A DNA stretch of 64,000 nucleotides. Origin: Chloroflexota bacterium. Lineage in GTDB: Bacteria; Chloroflexota; Anaerolineae; B4-G1. Both the position numbers and the translations under genes were made by a program. This document shows positions 46,301-54,800 of the stretch, piece after piece. Positions within the stretch are counted from its first letter, which is position 1. Every line of letters starts with the position of its first letter. The notes under the pieces were generated by a model. That model saw nothing but the letters and a program-made list of their open reading frames with translations, was not told where the DNA came from and made no database searches. The stretch spans positions 6,852 to 70,851 of the forward strand of contig JAAEPW010001368.1 of the NCBI GenBank assembly GCA_024232355.1, read 5' to 3'.

Positions 46301-49149
46301 ACGTGCCTGTGAGCTTTACGGTTCCTATCAACACCGCCCGCCTGCAAGTCACCGACGCCGAGAGCGGCCCCGACCTGCTGACCTACACCCTGCAAACCGC
46401 ACCCACCCACGGCAGCCTGCTGCGGGACGGCGTCCCCTTGCTCGTAGGCGATACCTTTAGCCAGACGGCCATTGACGGCGGCCTCCTGGACTATGCCCAC
46501 GATGGCAGCCCCGGCAACAGCGACAGCTTTGGCTTTATGGCCAACGACACTGTCGTCAGTCCCACCACCCGCGTCTCAGTGGACTCGGCCGGCGTGCAGG
46601 GCAACAATGACTCGTACAATCCCGCCATCTCTGCCGACGGGCGCTATGTGGCCTTTAGGTCTAACGCCAACACCCTGGTTCTGAGCGACACCAACTCTAG
46701 CCCTGACATCTTTGTCCACGACCGGCAGACGGGGCAGACCACCCGCGTCTCGGTAGACTCGGCAGGTGCGCAGGTCGGTGATGACTCTACCACACCTGCC
46801 CTCTCGGCTGACGGACGCTACGTAGCCTTTGTATCTTATGCCACCAACCTGGTCATAAGCGATACCAACAGCAGCTATGACATCTTTGTCCACGACCGGC
46901 AGACGGGGCAGACCACCCGCGTCTCGATCGACTCGGCAGGCGTGCAGGGCGACGATGACTCTTACAGCCCCGCTATCTCGGGCGATGGGCGCTACGTGGC
47001 CTTTGAATCCCAAGCCAAGAACCTGGTCGGCGACGATACCAACAGTCGTACCGACATCTTTGTCCACGACCGGCAGACGGGCGAGACCACCCGCGTCTCG
47101 GTAGACTCGTCAGGCGTGCAGAGCAACTTGGACTCTTTCAATTCCGCCATCTCGGCCGATGGGCGCTACGTGGCCTTTGAGTCTAGCGCTAGCGACCTGG
47201 TCAGCGGTGATACCAACTACGATCGGGACATCTTTGTCCACGACCGGCAAACCGGGCAGACCACCCGTGTCTCGATCGACTCGGCAAGCGTGCAGAGCGA
47301 CAGTGACTCTTACAACCCCGCCATCTCGGTCGATGGGCGCTACATAGCCTTTGAGTCTAACGCTACCAACCTGGTCAGCGGCGATACCAACAGTCGTACC
47401 GACATCTTTGTCCACGACCAGCAGACAGGCGAGACCACCCGCGTCTCGATCGATTCTGGCGGCGCGCAGGGCGGCAATGGCTCTTATGACCCTGCCATCT
47501 CAGCCGGTGGGCGCTACGTGGTCTTCAAGTCTGGCGCTACCAACCTGGTCGGCGGCGATACCAACAGCAGCGAGGACATCTTTGTCCACGACCGGCAGAC
47601 GGGGCAGACCATCCTCGTCTCGGTGAACTCGGTTGGTGCGCTGAGCGGCTTTGACTCGGACGATCCCGCCATCTCGGCCAATGGGCGCTACATCGTCTTT
47701 CGCTCTGGGGCCGAGGACCTGGTCAGCAACGATAACAACGGCAGCTATGACATCTTTGTCCGCGACGCTGGCGTCGTGCAAGGAATCTTTGAACTCACCA
47801 TCACCCATCCGGACGTGCGCCTGGTCAAGACAGTCACGCCCGCCCAGGCGCTGCCCGGTCAGCCCATCACCTACACACTCGCCTTTAGCAACGCCGGAAC
47901 CCTGCTCGCCCTCAACGTCTCCATCACCGACACGGTTCCCGGTGACCAGGTTGGCGACTGGGACTATACGAGCAGCAGCGGGTTGGCCATTACACTCGTC
48001 AGCCAAATCTCCAACACCTGGCTGATAGAGGTAGAAAACCTGTCTCCGGGCGAGGGCGGCGTCATCACCATCACGGGCGTCGTCACTGTGCCGCTGGCAA
48101 GCGGCCTCACCTTTACCAACACCGCCGCCATCACCTGCACCCTGGACGGCGATTGGGACAACAACCACTCGGATGCGCCTGTGACCGTGCTCAACGCCCC
48201 GCCCGTGGCCGTGGACGACGACGGGGCCACCTTTGAAGAGACGTCCCTCACGCTGGACGTGCTCGACAACGACCACGACCTCAACGGCGGCAACCTGATA
48301 CTGACCGGCGTGGGAGATGGGATGAGCGGAACCACGGCCATCAGTGGCAGCCTGATGCTGCCCGGCGCGGGAGGTGGGTTGCACGGAGCCACAGCCATCA
48401 GTGGCAGCCTAATCATCTATACGCCCACCCTCGACTTTAATGGCAGTGACAGCTTTACCTACACTGTGGAGGACAGCGGCGGCCTGTCCGACGTGGGCCT
48501 GGTCAACGTCACCGTCACCAACACCAACGACGCGCCAGTGGCCGTGGATGATAGCTATGTCACTGCATTCGAGACTCGGCTAGATGTGCCTGTGGAACTT
48601 GGCGTGCTGGACAACGATTCCGACATAGACGGCGACTCGTTGACCGCCGTCCTGGACAGCCCTCCGGTTGGCGCTTTGGCCCCTAACCCGGATGGTTCTT
48701 TCATCTACACGCCGACCGTTGGCTTTACAGGCGTGGATACCTTTACCTACCACGCCTACGACGGCCAGGCCAGTTCGCACGTGGCGACTGTGACCATCAT
48801 CGTCAGCAGTACCGTCAACAACGCGCCGCTGGCCGTGAACGACAGTTACGACGTCATCTACGAGACCGCACTGACCGTGCTGGCGGGGGATGGCGTGTTG
48901 TACAACGACTTTGACGCCGACGACGACCCGTTGACGGCCACTCTGGACAGTTCGCCAGTCGGGGCGCTGGCCTTTGACCCGGATGGTTCTTTCATCTACA
49001 CGTCGACCAACGGCTTTACGGGCACGGACACCTTCACCTACCACGCCTACGACGGCCTGACCGACTCGAACGTGGCGACTGTAACCCTCAATGTCACCAA
49101 CACCGTCATCGACCATCTCATCTACCTGCCGCTCGTGCTCAAGGAATAG
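40363..49149 (+). CDS. Giant secreted surface protein with three seven-repeat propeller modules
   Basis: A 2928-residue exported protein. A signal peptide (1-24, cut after PVLA) precedes a BNR/sialidase-like repeat region (25-425, DSNGNIHIAYSD and variants) and a first DUF11. Then comes a module of DUF11, a CSPG/cadherin-like segment (NTGLTLPLGA, LLEYDHDGS) and seven 56-residue repeats (SVDSDGNQ, PAISADGRYVAFES, DIFVHDRQTGQTTRV). The module occurs three times, with a period near 1.94 kb. A fourth DUF11, three cadherin-like/VCBS-type repeats (VAVDDSY, LDNDSD, FTYHAYDG) and the terminal IYLPLVLKE follow. ATG 40363 is chosen because AAAGGAG precedes it and it gives a clean signal peptide. The likely role is surface adhesion or glycan binding. 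Confidence 0.9.
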   Translation: MKTKIRTTLVTVLFMAALATPVLAGQGPQIRVTHSATQADQPDIAIDSNGNIHIAYSDNYNTDLREIWYTMLDANGNTLVDDTRITPNDNYDSTRPAIVVDSDDKIHILWRDQRWDDNSVQDATYTKLDPYLDNMDGTPAISSTITLVDDTRLSNIGSWTISSVRMVPDSNDNLHIVWGDDDTAAIYYMKIDSNGNELIAESAIRYGTTDRSVLELAVDSNDNIHVAWPDSGDTSSDELYYMMLDGSDGSTIIDATVLTTDDGYHSKWPSIVLDAKDKVHIVWQDKRAEASSGTHELYYTKLDPSLDDQDGDAADAASITLVSVTPLTPDDGNKSRHPAIATDGRYIHVTWEEDDTDNIHYMVLDANGHIVVPNTALTTVGMAYPYNNWTMPYLDVEADGTAHVVWSDSRDGEREVYYTRYTHPLVKTVDDAAPVPGQPITYTLSVANTITTTTLTDAVVSDTLPANVTFAGPVTLDPPQDGATLASSAGDLPTLVSGLTLTAGQPITITFPVTIDLGTESQTITNTAALTSTQVPTPDTWSAIFAVPIANLSLTKSAAAMAVPGEAFSYTISFANADVGLIATNVVITDLVPMGQIDNLSYDSSGADITATPGVTYSWQVEDLSPGEGGVITITGIVDSGLVPGSFISNTAVITTSDPDSDPSNNSNQAGAIVLQPNAWPTLVANTGLTLPLGAKDTIATANLQVTDPENSPDAVTYTVQITPAHGKLLLNNTSLNAGDTFTQTAIDQNLLEYDHDGSPTQNDDFHFSASDQTISPTIRVSLDSAGSEGDSYSQDPAISANGRYVAFESDAANLVISDTNGYRDIFVHDRQTGQTTRVSVDSNGNQATDGHSSGPAISADGRYVAFESSASNLIAGDTNDEQDIFVHDRQTGQTTRVSVDSDGNQASDQSNSPAISADGRYVAFDSSAADMISSGANGQSHIFVHDRQTGQTVLVSVNSDGIQGIDDSETPAISADGRYVAFRSDASNLVSGDANNIRDIFVHDRQTGQTTLVSVDSDGVQGDDESEAPAISADGRYVAFESIAANLVADDTNAYADVFVHDRQTGQTTRVSLNSDGSQGNNASEDAAISAGGRYVAFESAASNLVDDDTNSITDIFIHDRQTGQTTRASLNAANIPGDSTSTDTAISGDGRYVAFESYADNLVGNDNNGQADIFVRDNGVVLGIFELNMLIPDVKLTKAADPIVAQPGDPVTYTITFANVGLAPAANVVITDVVPVGQVDNLAYSSSGAAITPTGSTTYTWNVQDLAPGEGGTITITGIVSPGLGPLTFISNTAVITTVGALENDSYNNRDTANVFIFVPPGWPALAANTGLTLPIGATNSITTTHLQITDTESGPDAVTYTLQTVPIHGALRLDLTTLNVGDTFTQTSIDQNHLEYSHDGSLTKDDEFWFIANDSAEGRIIRASINSTGAQATDGGSSSVAVSADGRYVAFESYAKNLVSGDTNNKPDIFVRDQQTGETTRVSVDSAGGEGDDASSVPALSADGRYVAFHSSATNLVGGDTNGATDVFVHDRQTGETTRVSVDSNGNEATDGSAYYPDLSADGRYVAFYSAASNLVDGDTNTTDDVFVHDRLTGQTTRISVDLDGNQGNDDSRAPSFSADGRYVAFRSEANNLVSGDSNGYADIFVHDRVTGQNTRVSINSDGSEGNNNSSSPAISDDGRYVAFDSSARNLVDGDTNVRTDIFVHDRQTGQTTRISVNSDGSEGDNYSYNPAISADGRYVVFESDAANLVGGDTNGYRDVFAHDRQTGQTTRVSVDMVGNEVTGGTSNAPAISAGGRYVAFDSEATNLVGGDTNGNRDIFVHDRGAVLDVFALRMLVPDVELNKTVHFPFVETGETLTYTIAFANVGYAVATDVAIRDFAPIGQVGNLTYTNSGAAITLTGAIVWSVQDLAPGEGGVITITGDVNSGLASNTYITNTAVISTLGHIEYDQDNNRSAVRALALLLDDAPTLVANTGRNVPVSFTVPINTARLQVTDAESGPDLLTYTLQTAPTHGSLLRDGVPLLVGDTFSQTAIDGGLLDYAHDGSPGNSDSFGFMANDTVVSPTTRVSVDSAGVQGNNDSYNPAISADGRYVAFRSNANTLVLSDTNSSPDIFVHDRQTGQTTRVSVDSAGAQVGDDSTTPALSADGRYVAFVSYATNLVISDTNSSYDIFVHDRQTGQTTRVSIDSAGVQGDDDSYSPAISGDGRYVAFESQAKNLVGDDTNSRTDIFVHDRQTGETTRVSVDSSGVQSNLDSFNSAISADGRYVAFESSASDLVSGDTNYDRDIFVHDRQTGQTTRVSIDSASVQSDSDSYNPAISVDGRYIAFESNATNLVSGDTNSRTDIFVHDQQTGETTRVSIDSGGAQGGNGSYDPAISAGGRYVVFKSGATNLVGGDTNSSEDIFVHDRQTGQTILVSVNSVGALSGFDSDDPAISANGRYIVFRSGAEDLVSNDNNGSYDIFVRDAGVVQGIFELTITHPDVRLVKTVTPAQALPGQPITYTLAFSNAGTLLALNVSITDTVPGDQVGDWDYTSSSGLAITLVSQISNTWLIEVENLSPGEGGVITITGVVTVPLASGLTFTNTAAITCTLDGDWDNNHSDAPVTVLNAPPVAVDDDGATFEETSLTLDVLDNDHDLNGGNLILTGVGDGMSGTTAISGSLMLPGAGGGLHGATAISGSLIIYTPTLDFNGSDSFTYTVEDSGGLSDVGLVNVTVTNTNDAPVAVDDSYVTAFETRLDVPVELGVLDNDSDIDGDSLTAVLDSPPVGALAPNPDGSFIYTPTVGFTGVDTFTYHAYDGQASSHVATVTIIVSSTVNNAPLAVNDSYDVIYETALTVLAGDGVLYNDFDADDDPLTATLDSSPVGALAFDPDGSFIYTSTNGFTGTDTFTYHAYDGLTDSNVATVTLNVTNTVIDHLIYLPLVLKE
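42700..47790 (+). repeat. Twenty-one 168-171 bp propeller repeats in three blocks of seven
   Basis: Block 1 (about 42700-43910), block 2 (about 44630-45850) and block 3 (about 46560-47780) each hold exactly seven GRY[VI][AV]F repeats. Long stretches such as ATCTTTGTCCACGACCG recur almost unchanged. The DNA identity between units makes this a hot spot for recombination and for assembly error. Confidence 0.9.
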
Positions 49150-49189
49150 TTGAACGCGGCTGTGGCAGCCAAAGTTTCTGGACAAATGA

Positions 49190-49218
49190 GCCCTCTGACC
49201 TGTTCGAGGTCAGGGGGC
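49190..49218 (+). terminator. Terminator after the second giant gene
   Basis: A 12-bp stem (49190-49201 with 49207-49218, one G-T pair) and 5-base loop are followed by a moderately T-rich stretch. The rest of 49219-49387 shows no gene. Confidence 0.7.
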
Positions 49219-49387
49219 CGTTCTCTTTGTGGCGATATTTCATTTTAGAGCGAGTTCACCACCCTCCTCCCTGCCAGAATGGAAGAAAAGCGCAACATTT
49301 CCTCACGGCCATGTCAAAGTGTTGTACAATCTTGTGATAAACGTCGCTTTCCCAAGTAAATTTGGGATATCTAATAGAACATTTGTC

Positions 49388-49416
49388 TTGACACAGCGAC
49401 AAAACTAGGTCATAAT
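49388..49416 (+). promoter_or_regulatory. Strong promoter of the Wadjet operon
   Basis: A perfect TTGACA (49388-49393), a 17-base spacer and CATAAT (49411-49416). Transcription would start near 49423, about 20 bases before the regulator's ATG. The regulator itself may bind here. Confidence 0.8.
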
Positions 49417-49442
49417 GGGACAAACAGAACAAAAGTTCCAAT

Positions 49443-49718
49443 ATGAGAAAAATAACCACAGAAAATCGTATCACAATTCTAACAGGCAAACACCAGGTCA
49501 CCACTGGCAAACGATTATCGCTCCGGCGTTTGGCCCAAATCGCCCAAGTTCCCAAAGACCTGGTCTATCGCTTGGACGCAGGTCAAGCCCGCTATATAGA
49601 CCTGCAAGCGCTGGCACGCTTGTGCGAGGCGCTGAGATGTCGCGTTGGTGACATTCTCATCTGGGAAGAGAGAAAAGAGGAATCACCAAATAATGACCGC
49701 TCTGACGAATCCCTTTGA
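49443..49718 (+). CDS. XRE-type helix-turn-helix regulator in front of the Wadjet genes
   Basis: A 91-residue Cro/CI-like protein. The helix-turn-helix covers about residues 24-80, with LSLRRLAQIAQVPKDLVYRL and the family ending ALARLCEALRCRVGDILIW. It has no sensor or protease domain. It overlaps the JetA start by 26 bases, so it is co-translated with the defence genes and probably represses or tunes them. A shorter frame shifted by one base over the same region is a shadow. Confidence 0.88.
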   Translation: MRKITTENRITILTGKHQVTTGKRLSLRRLAQIAQVPKDLVYRLDAGQARYIDLQALARLCEALRCRVGDILIWEERKEESPNNDRSDESL

Positions 49719-51168
49719 CATTCTACCGAACAATCTATTCAACATTCTGAGTTCCCAAACAGGTGAACTTCAGTCTCACTATGTGGCCATCCTGTTGCGC
49801 ATCTATGAAATGGCCGAGTTTAACCGCTTTGGTCTGACCCGTGAGATGGTCATCGCCGAGATCGTGGACTATATGACCAACGACGGTGTTGAAAGCGTAG
49901 GCATTCTAACCAGTGAAATAGAGAAACTTGGCAAGACCCAGGGCAAAAGCACCGATGAAGGAGATAAAACTGATACCTCTCCCACCAACGATACCCACGA
50001 GTATGCCAGTTGGATTTTGCGCCGCCTGGTTAGCGCAGGCTGGTTGGAACGAGAACAACAGACTGACTATACCGAATTCATCATTCTGCCCGACTATGCC
50101 TTTACGTTGCTAGAGGCATTTCGGAATATCCAGGAGCAAAAGCCCCGCGAGTACACGGGCCAACTGTACACCGCCCACCAACTGATCACCAATGAAAACG
50201 ACGATTTCTCCCCGGCTCTGGCCCTGACCCAAGCATACGAAAACGTGCGCCAAGTCGTGCGAGGCCTGAATGAACTGAACCAAAACATTCGGCGCTACAC
50301 CGACCGCGTCACTCGCGAGCACCCCGTGGCCGAATTGCTGCGTTTACAGTACGATGACTATGCCCACGCTTTGGGACCAGCTTACCACGCCCTCAAGACC
50401 TCGGATCACATCTCGCGCTACCGGCGCGACATTGTCACCCGACTGCAAGAGTGGCAACTCGATAGCGACTGGCTCGATCACGCGGCCACCGAACTGGCTA
50501 CCCAAGGCCGTCTCTCGCCCGCTCAGGCCATGAGCGAGATCAACCACTATGTGCGCTTTATCGTCACCCAATTGGAAAGTCTCGATCCGCTGCTGGGCGA
50601 GATTGACCGCCGCCACGCCCAATATCTGCGTACTTCGCTGCGCCAAATTCGCTACCAACTGGTCGGATCTGATGGTGATTTCAAAGACCGCCTGGCGCTA
50701 TTGGCCCGCAGACTTGCCATCTTGCAAGCCGAGGGAAAAAAGATGCCGCCCGACGAGATGCCGACCTTTCAGGCAGCATCCGTCCACCACCCTGACGCCA
50801 ACAGCTTGTACACGCCACCTCGACACCGGGCACCCTTTGCGCCCAAGCCGGTCATTGCCTCTGTGCTCGACCCATCGGACGTGCAGGCCCTGCGTGCCAT
50901 CACTTTACAAGAACTGGGACTGGCGATCACACCGGCCAAGATTCAGCGCTTTGTCGGTCAATTATTTAACGGGCATCCAGTCATCCACGTCCGCGATTTG
51001 CCACCAGACACCTTTGAAAAAGCGGAAGACCTGCCCTGGCTCATCTACACCATCGCCTATGGCAATCATCCCGAGGTCAACTATGGCATCGAGCCGCTGC
51101 CGGGAGATGCAGTGGAATTGGGACCGGTGCGCGTTAGACCGTTTCAGCTCGTGAAACGTAACGTGTAA
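49693..51168 (+). CDS. jetA: Wadjet anti-plasmid system subunit JetA
   Basis: A 491-residue, mainly helical protein resembling the JetA/DUF5716 group, the kleisin-like subunit that bridges the JetC heads. N-terminal marks are NPFDILPNNLFNILSSQTGELQS split over the first 25 residues; a winged-helix segment (about 90-140, WILRRLVSAGWLERE) and long helices (NQNIRRYTDRVTRE) follow. No DUF3375 pattern of type I systems is seen, so type II or III is inferred, type II being the better guess. The start at 49693 gives a 26-base overlap with the regulator; AGAGG lies upstream. Order and spacing with JetB, JetC and JetD are typical. Confidence 0.85.
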   Translation: MTALTNPFDILPNNLFNILSSQTGELQSHYVAILLRIYEMAEFNRFGLTREMVIAEIVDYMTNDGVESVGILTSEIEKLGKTQGKSTDEGDKTDTSPTNDTHEYASWILRRLVSAGWLEREQQTDYTEFIILPDYAFTLLEAFRNIQEQKPREYTGQLYTAHQLITNENDDFSPALALTQAYENVRQVVRGLNELNQNIRRYTDRVTREHPVAELLRLQYDDYAHALGPAYHALKTSDHISRYRRDIVTRLQEWQLDSDWLDHAATELATQGRLSPAQAMSEINHYVRFIVTQLESLDPLLGEIDRRHAQYLRTSLRQIRYQLVGSDGDFKDRLALLARRLAILQAEGKKMPPDEMPTFQAASVHHPDANSLYTPPRHRAPFAPKPVIASVLDPSDVQALRAITLQELGLAITPAKIQRFVGQLFNGHPVIHVRDLPPDTFEKAEDLPWLIYTIAYGNHPEVNYGIEPLPGDAVELGPVRVRPFQLVKRNV

Positions 51169-51186
51169 AACGTAAAGGAAAAGAAA

Positions 51187-51849
51187 ATGGCATTCAACAC
51201 CAATACAATCCTCGAGTCTACCGACCTGCCGGAGAAAACACGCCGCCAAGTTCCCCGCGTGATAAACCGGCTGCTGGGGAGAACCTTTCTCTACCAGACT
51301 GACGAGGCCGACAAAGAAGACTATTACCTCATCCACCGTCACCGGGACGTCTTTGCCGCGTTGTTCTCCGTGGTGGGTTTTACGCTGCTACACGACGACT
51401 ATCACCGCATCTTTCAGGTCGTTTCAGAATTAGGCTATTGCCGCCAACGGTACAAGCTCGATGAATCACTGATGATCGTCGTCTTGCGCAAGCTCTACGA
51501 AGAGCACGCCGAAAAACTCAGCCTGGCCAAAGACCCGGTCGTCACCATCGGCGAGGTGCGAGAGGAATACCGCACCATCACCGGCAGGGAACGCACTTTG
51601 GGGATTGTCCAGTACGAAAACATCCTGCGTCGCCTGCGCCGCTTGGGCCTCATTGAACTCGTGGACGGTCGCTCCCTCGATGTGCGCGACAGCGAACTTC
51701 GCCTGCGCCTGCGTGGGTCAGTCAAGATGATCTTGCCGGTACAAACGGTGGAAGAGATGGATGCCTGGCTGCGCAAGTACCGGGCAGCGGAGAAACCAGG
51801 GAACAACGGAACGGGAAAACCGGGAAGCAACGGGAGACAAAAACAATGA
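51187..51849 (+). CDS. jetB: Wadjet subunit JetB (DUF4194)
   Basis: A 220-residue protein of the DUF4194 family, corresponding to the MukE-like winged-helix subunit. Marks are INRLLGRTFLYQ at the N-terminus, the RHRDVFAALFSVVGFTLLHDD stretch split around residue 50, LDESLMIVVLRKLYEEH, and a second winged helix with ILRRLRRLGLIELVDG. The C-terminus (about 200-220) is a low-complexity Gly/Asn/Lys tail. AAGGAAAAG precedes ATG 51187, and the stop overlaps JetC as ATGA. Confidence 0.9.
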   Translation: MAFNTNTILESTDLPEKTRRQVPRVINRLLGRTFLYQTDEADKEDYYLIHRHRDVFAALFSVVGFTLLHDDYHRIFQVVSELGYCRQRYKLDESLMIVVLRKLYEEHAEKLSLAKDPVVTIGEVREEYRTITGRERTLGIVQYENILRRLRRLGLIELVDGRSLDVRDSELRLRLRGSVKMILPVQTVEEMDAWLRKYRAAEKPGNNGTGKPGSNGRQKQ

Positions 51850-54800
51850 AACAACTGACGCGCATTCGCTTGGTCAACTGGCACCTTTTCGAGAACACGA
51901 CTATCACCTGCCAGGGCAGCACCTACTTTATCGGTGTCAACGGCGTGGGCAAGTCCACCATCCTCGACGCCATTCAATTCGCCCTCGTTGGCGGACAGCG
52001 GGACGTGAGGTACAACCGGGCAGCGATGAGCGGTAGCCGGCGCACGCTCGCCGGCTACGTCCGGGGAGAACTGGGCATCGAAGGTCAGCGTTTTCTGCGC
52101 GGTGATGCCACGGCCATCGTAGCTCTGGAATTCCGCAATCCCGACGAGAGCTATTTCGTCCACGGTGCTGTCATCGATGCCTACGAGGACAGACGCTCGC
52201 CGAATATTGCCTACTTTATCATCAACAACGCCCAACTCAACGACAATTGGTTCTTTCGCAGCGAGGGACAGGTATTTGACAGTCGCGCCTTTAACCGCCA
52301 CATAGAGCACTTTGCCCTACCTCCTCAAGCACGCGCTCGTGTTTTCACCCGGCTGGAAGATTATCGCTTCCATTTGCTCAATCGCCTGGGCCAACTCAAG
52401 GAGACGTTTCCCGCCAAAATCACCAAGGGAGTGGCCTTTAGTCCCTTGGTCAATATCCGCGACTTTGTACACAACTATTTGCTAGATCAAGACCTAGTAG
52501 ACGTAAACACGCTGCGAGACCAACTCGAGACGATGCGCCACTTTGAAACTTTAGCTGCCGACGTCCGCCAGCGCATCACCGACCTGGATGCCATCGAAAA
52601 GCTAGACCAGGAGCGCCAAGCCAACCGGCGGCGACGCATCACCAACGGCGCCATCCACCGCCGTGCTCAGGCCGACACCCACCTGACCGAACTCAAACGC
52701 TGCCGCCTCGAACTCGACCAGAAACAACTCAACCTCAGCCGCCTCGGACTCCAACGTGACGACTTGGCCGAGCGCCTGAACCACGCCCGCCAGGCACTCG
52801 TTGATGCCCAAGTAGCCTTGCACACCGATACCACCGCCATCCGTGAAGAATCGCTCCGTGAGGAAATCGCGCGCACCGAGATCAAACTGACAGACCTGCG
52901 CCAGCGCGAGAACCAGGTCCGTCAGACCCTCACTTACGAGACCAAAGACGCCCATCACCTCCAAGACCTCCTGATCGAAGATGACCTACAAGTCCCTCCA
53001 TCCCTACAAGCATTCATAGAAGAACAATCAACCAATAATTCGCAATCCGCCATTCGCAATTTGCAAGACCATCTCGAATCCCTCGGCCATCACTATGCCG
53101 AACAACACGCCCTGCTTAAAAATCAGAGCGACCAGTTGCGCCAAGAGGCCGAACAACTCCAACGCGAGATCGTCCAACTGCGCACCGGTGATCGAGACGT
53201 CAGTTATGAGGCCGCCGCGCCCAAGGCCGCTCACCTTCGCCGCTTGCTGCGAGCCGAACTGGGTCTTGGGGCTAATCAGGTGATCTATCTCTGCACAGCG
53301 CTTCACATTCCCGACGAGTCGTGGCAAGATGCTGCCGAGGGAATTCTGGGACGCAGCCGTTTTGACCTGTTGGTGCCGCCCGAGCACTATGACGCGGCGA
53401 TGCGCCTCTACCGCCAGCGCCGCCACAAGGATAACCTGCACGGCGTCGGCCTGCCAGACACCGTGCTCATCCTCGAAAACGCCCGGCCCGCCCGGCCCGA
53501 GAGCCTGGCCACCGAGGTCCAAACCGACCATCCCGCCGCCAGCGCCCTGATCGACATGCTGCTGGGCGGCTACGTCAAGGCCAACTCGCTCCAAGACCTA
53601 CGCGACCACCGCACCGCCGTCACCCGAGATTGCTTTGTCCGCCGCAACTATACCAGCCGCCACTTGAACCCGCACTACTATCGCCGCTGGTTCATTGGAG
53701 ATCGAGCCATCCCTCGCCAGATCGAACAGCGAGAGGAACGATTGGACGCCATCCGCCAAGAGCTATTGGACCTGCAAGTTCAAGATGCTGCGTTGAGAGA
53801 ACGTCTGGCCCTAACTCAGGACAAGGTTCGCACATTCATCGACCTGGAACGCGATATCCCCGGCCTGGACGCCATACCGGCCCTCGCCGCCGAACTGGAC
53901 ACCCTGCGCGACGAACTGGCATCTCTCGACACCCAAACGATCGAGGCTTTGCAAGCCGAGGTCGAGCGGCATCAGGCAACGGTCGATGCATTCCAAAACG
54001 AACTCGGCAAGCTCGATCAAGACATTGGCGGTCTTCAGAACCGCATCCAGAGCCTATCTGAGGAAACCATCCCCAACCTGGAACAACAAGCCGACCAGAT
54101 CACCCAAAGCATCCACCAATTCCTGGCACAGGAAAACGCGCCAGATATGCTCGACGAGATCACCAAAGAGTATGAGCGGCGTCGCCAACGCAAGCCGCTG
54201 GAAACAGTGATGAACAACGCCGCCCGCTACGAAGGTGACTACCAATCTGCCGAGGATCGTTGCCGCACCCAGTTACGTGAGGCCAAACAAAGCTACAGCC
54301 TCACCTACCAGTTCGGTTACGACGGCGATGAGGACGCCGCCCGTTACCTGGTCGAGAGGGATCGCTACGTCGAGTCCGAGTTACCCGAATACGAGACGCG
54401 CATCGCCGAGCAGCGGGCTATGGCCGAGCAAGAACTGGTCGAGAACTTTGTACACCGGCTGCGCGAGCAGATTGAGGACGCACGCCAGCAATTGGCCTAT
54501 CTCAACACCACCCTGTCCGGGCTGCGGTTCGGCGGGGAGCGATTCGAGTTTATCACCAAACCCGAGCCCACGCTGCGCCAGGTCTATGACATGATTATGG
54601 ACAGCCAAAACATTCTAGGCGAGTCACTGTTCGAATCCGATTTTCGTCAGCGACACCAGCAGGGATGGGACCTGCTCTTTGAACGGCTCACCGCTGCCCC
54701 CGGTGAGGAACTGGTGCCCGAACTGCGCGAGTTGCAGGACTATCGAAATTACCTGCGCTATGACATCCGCATTCATTACCCCAGCGGAGGCCGAGCGATG

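Noticed and set aside
41743..48384. Long minus-strand open frames (up to about 306 codons) opposite the second giant gene
   Set aside because: They mirror the repeat structure, lack ribosome binding sites and recognisable domains, and are explained by base composition of the plus-strand repeats.
49415..49651. Open frame shifted by one base over the XRE gene
   Set aside because: The other frame carries a clear helix-turn-helix; this one has no recognisable features.
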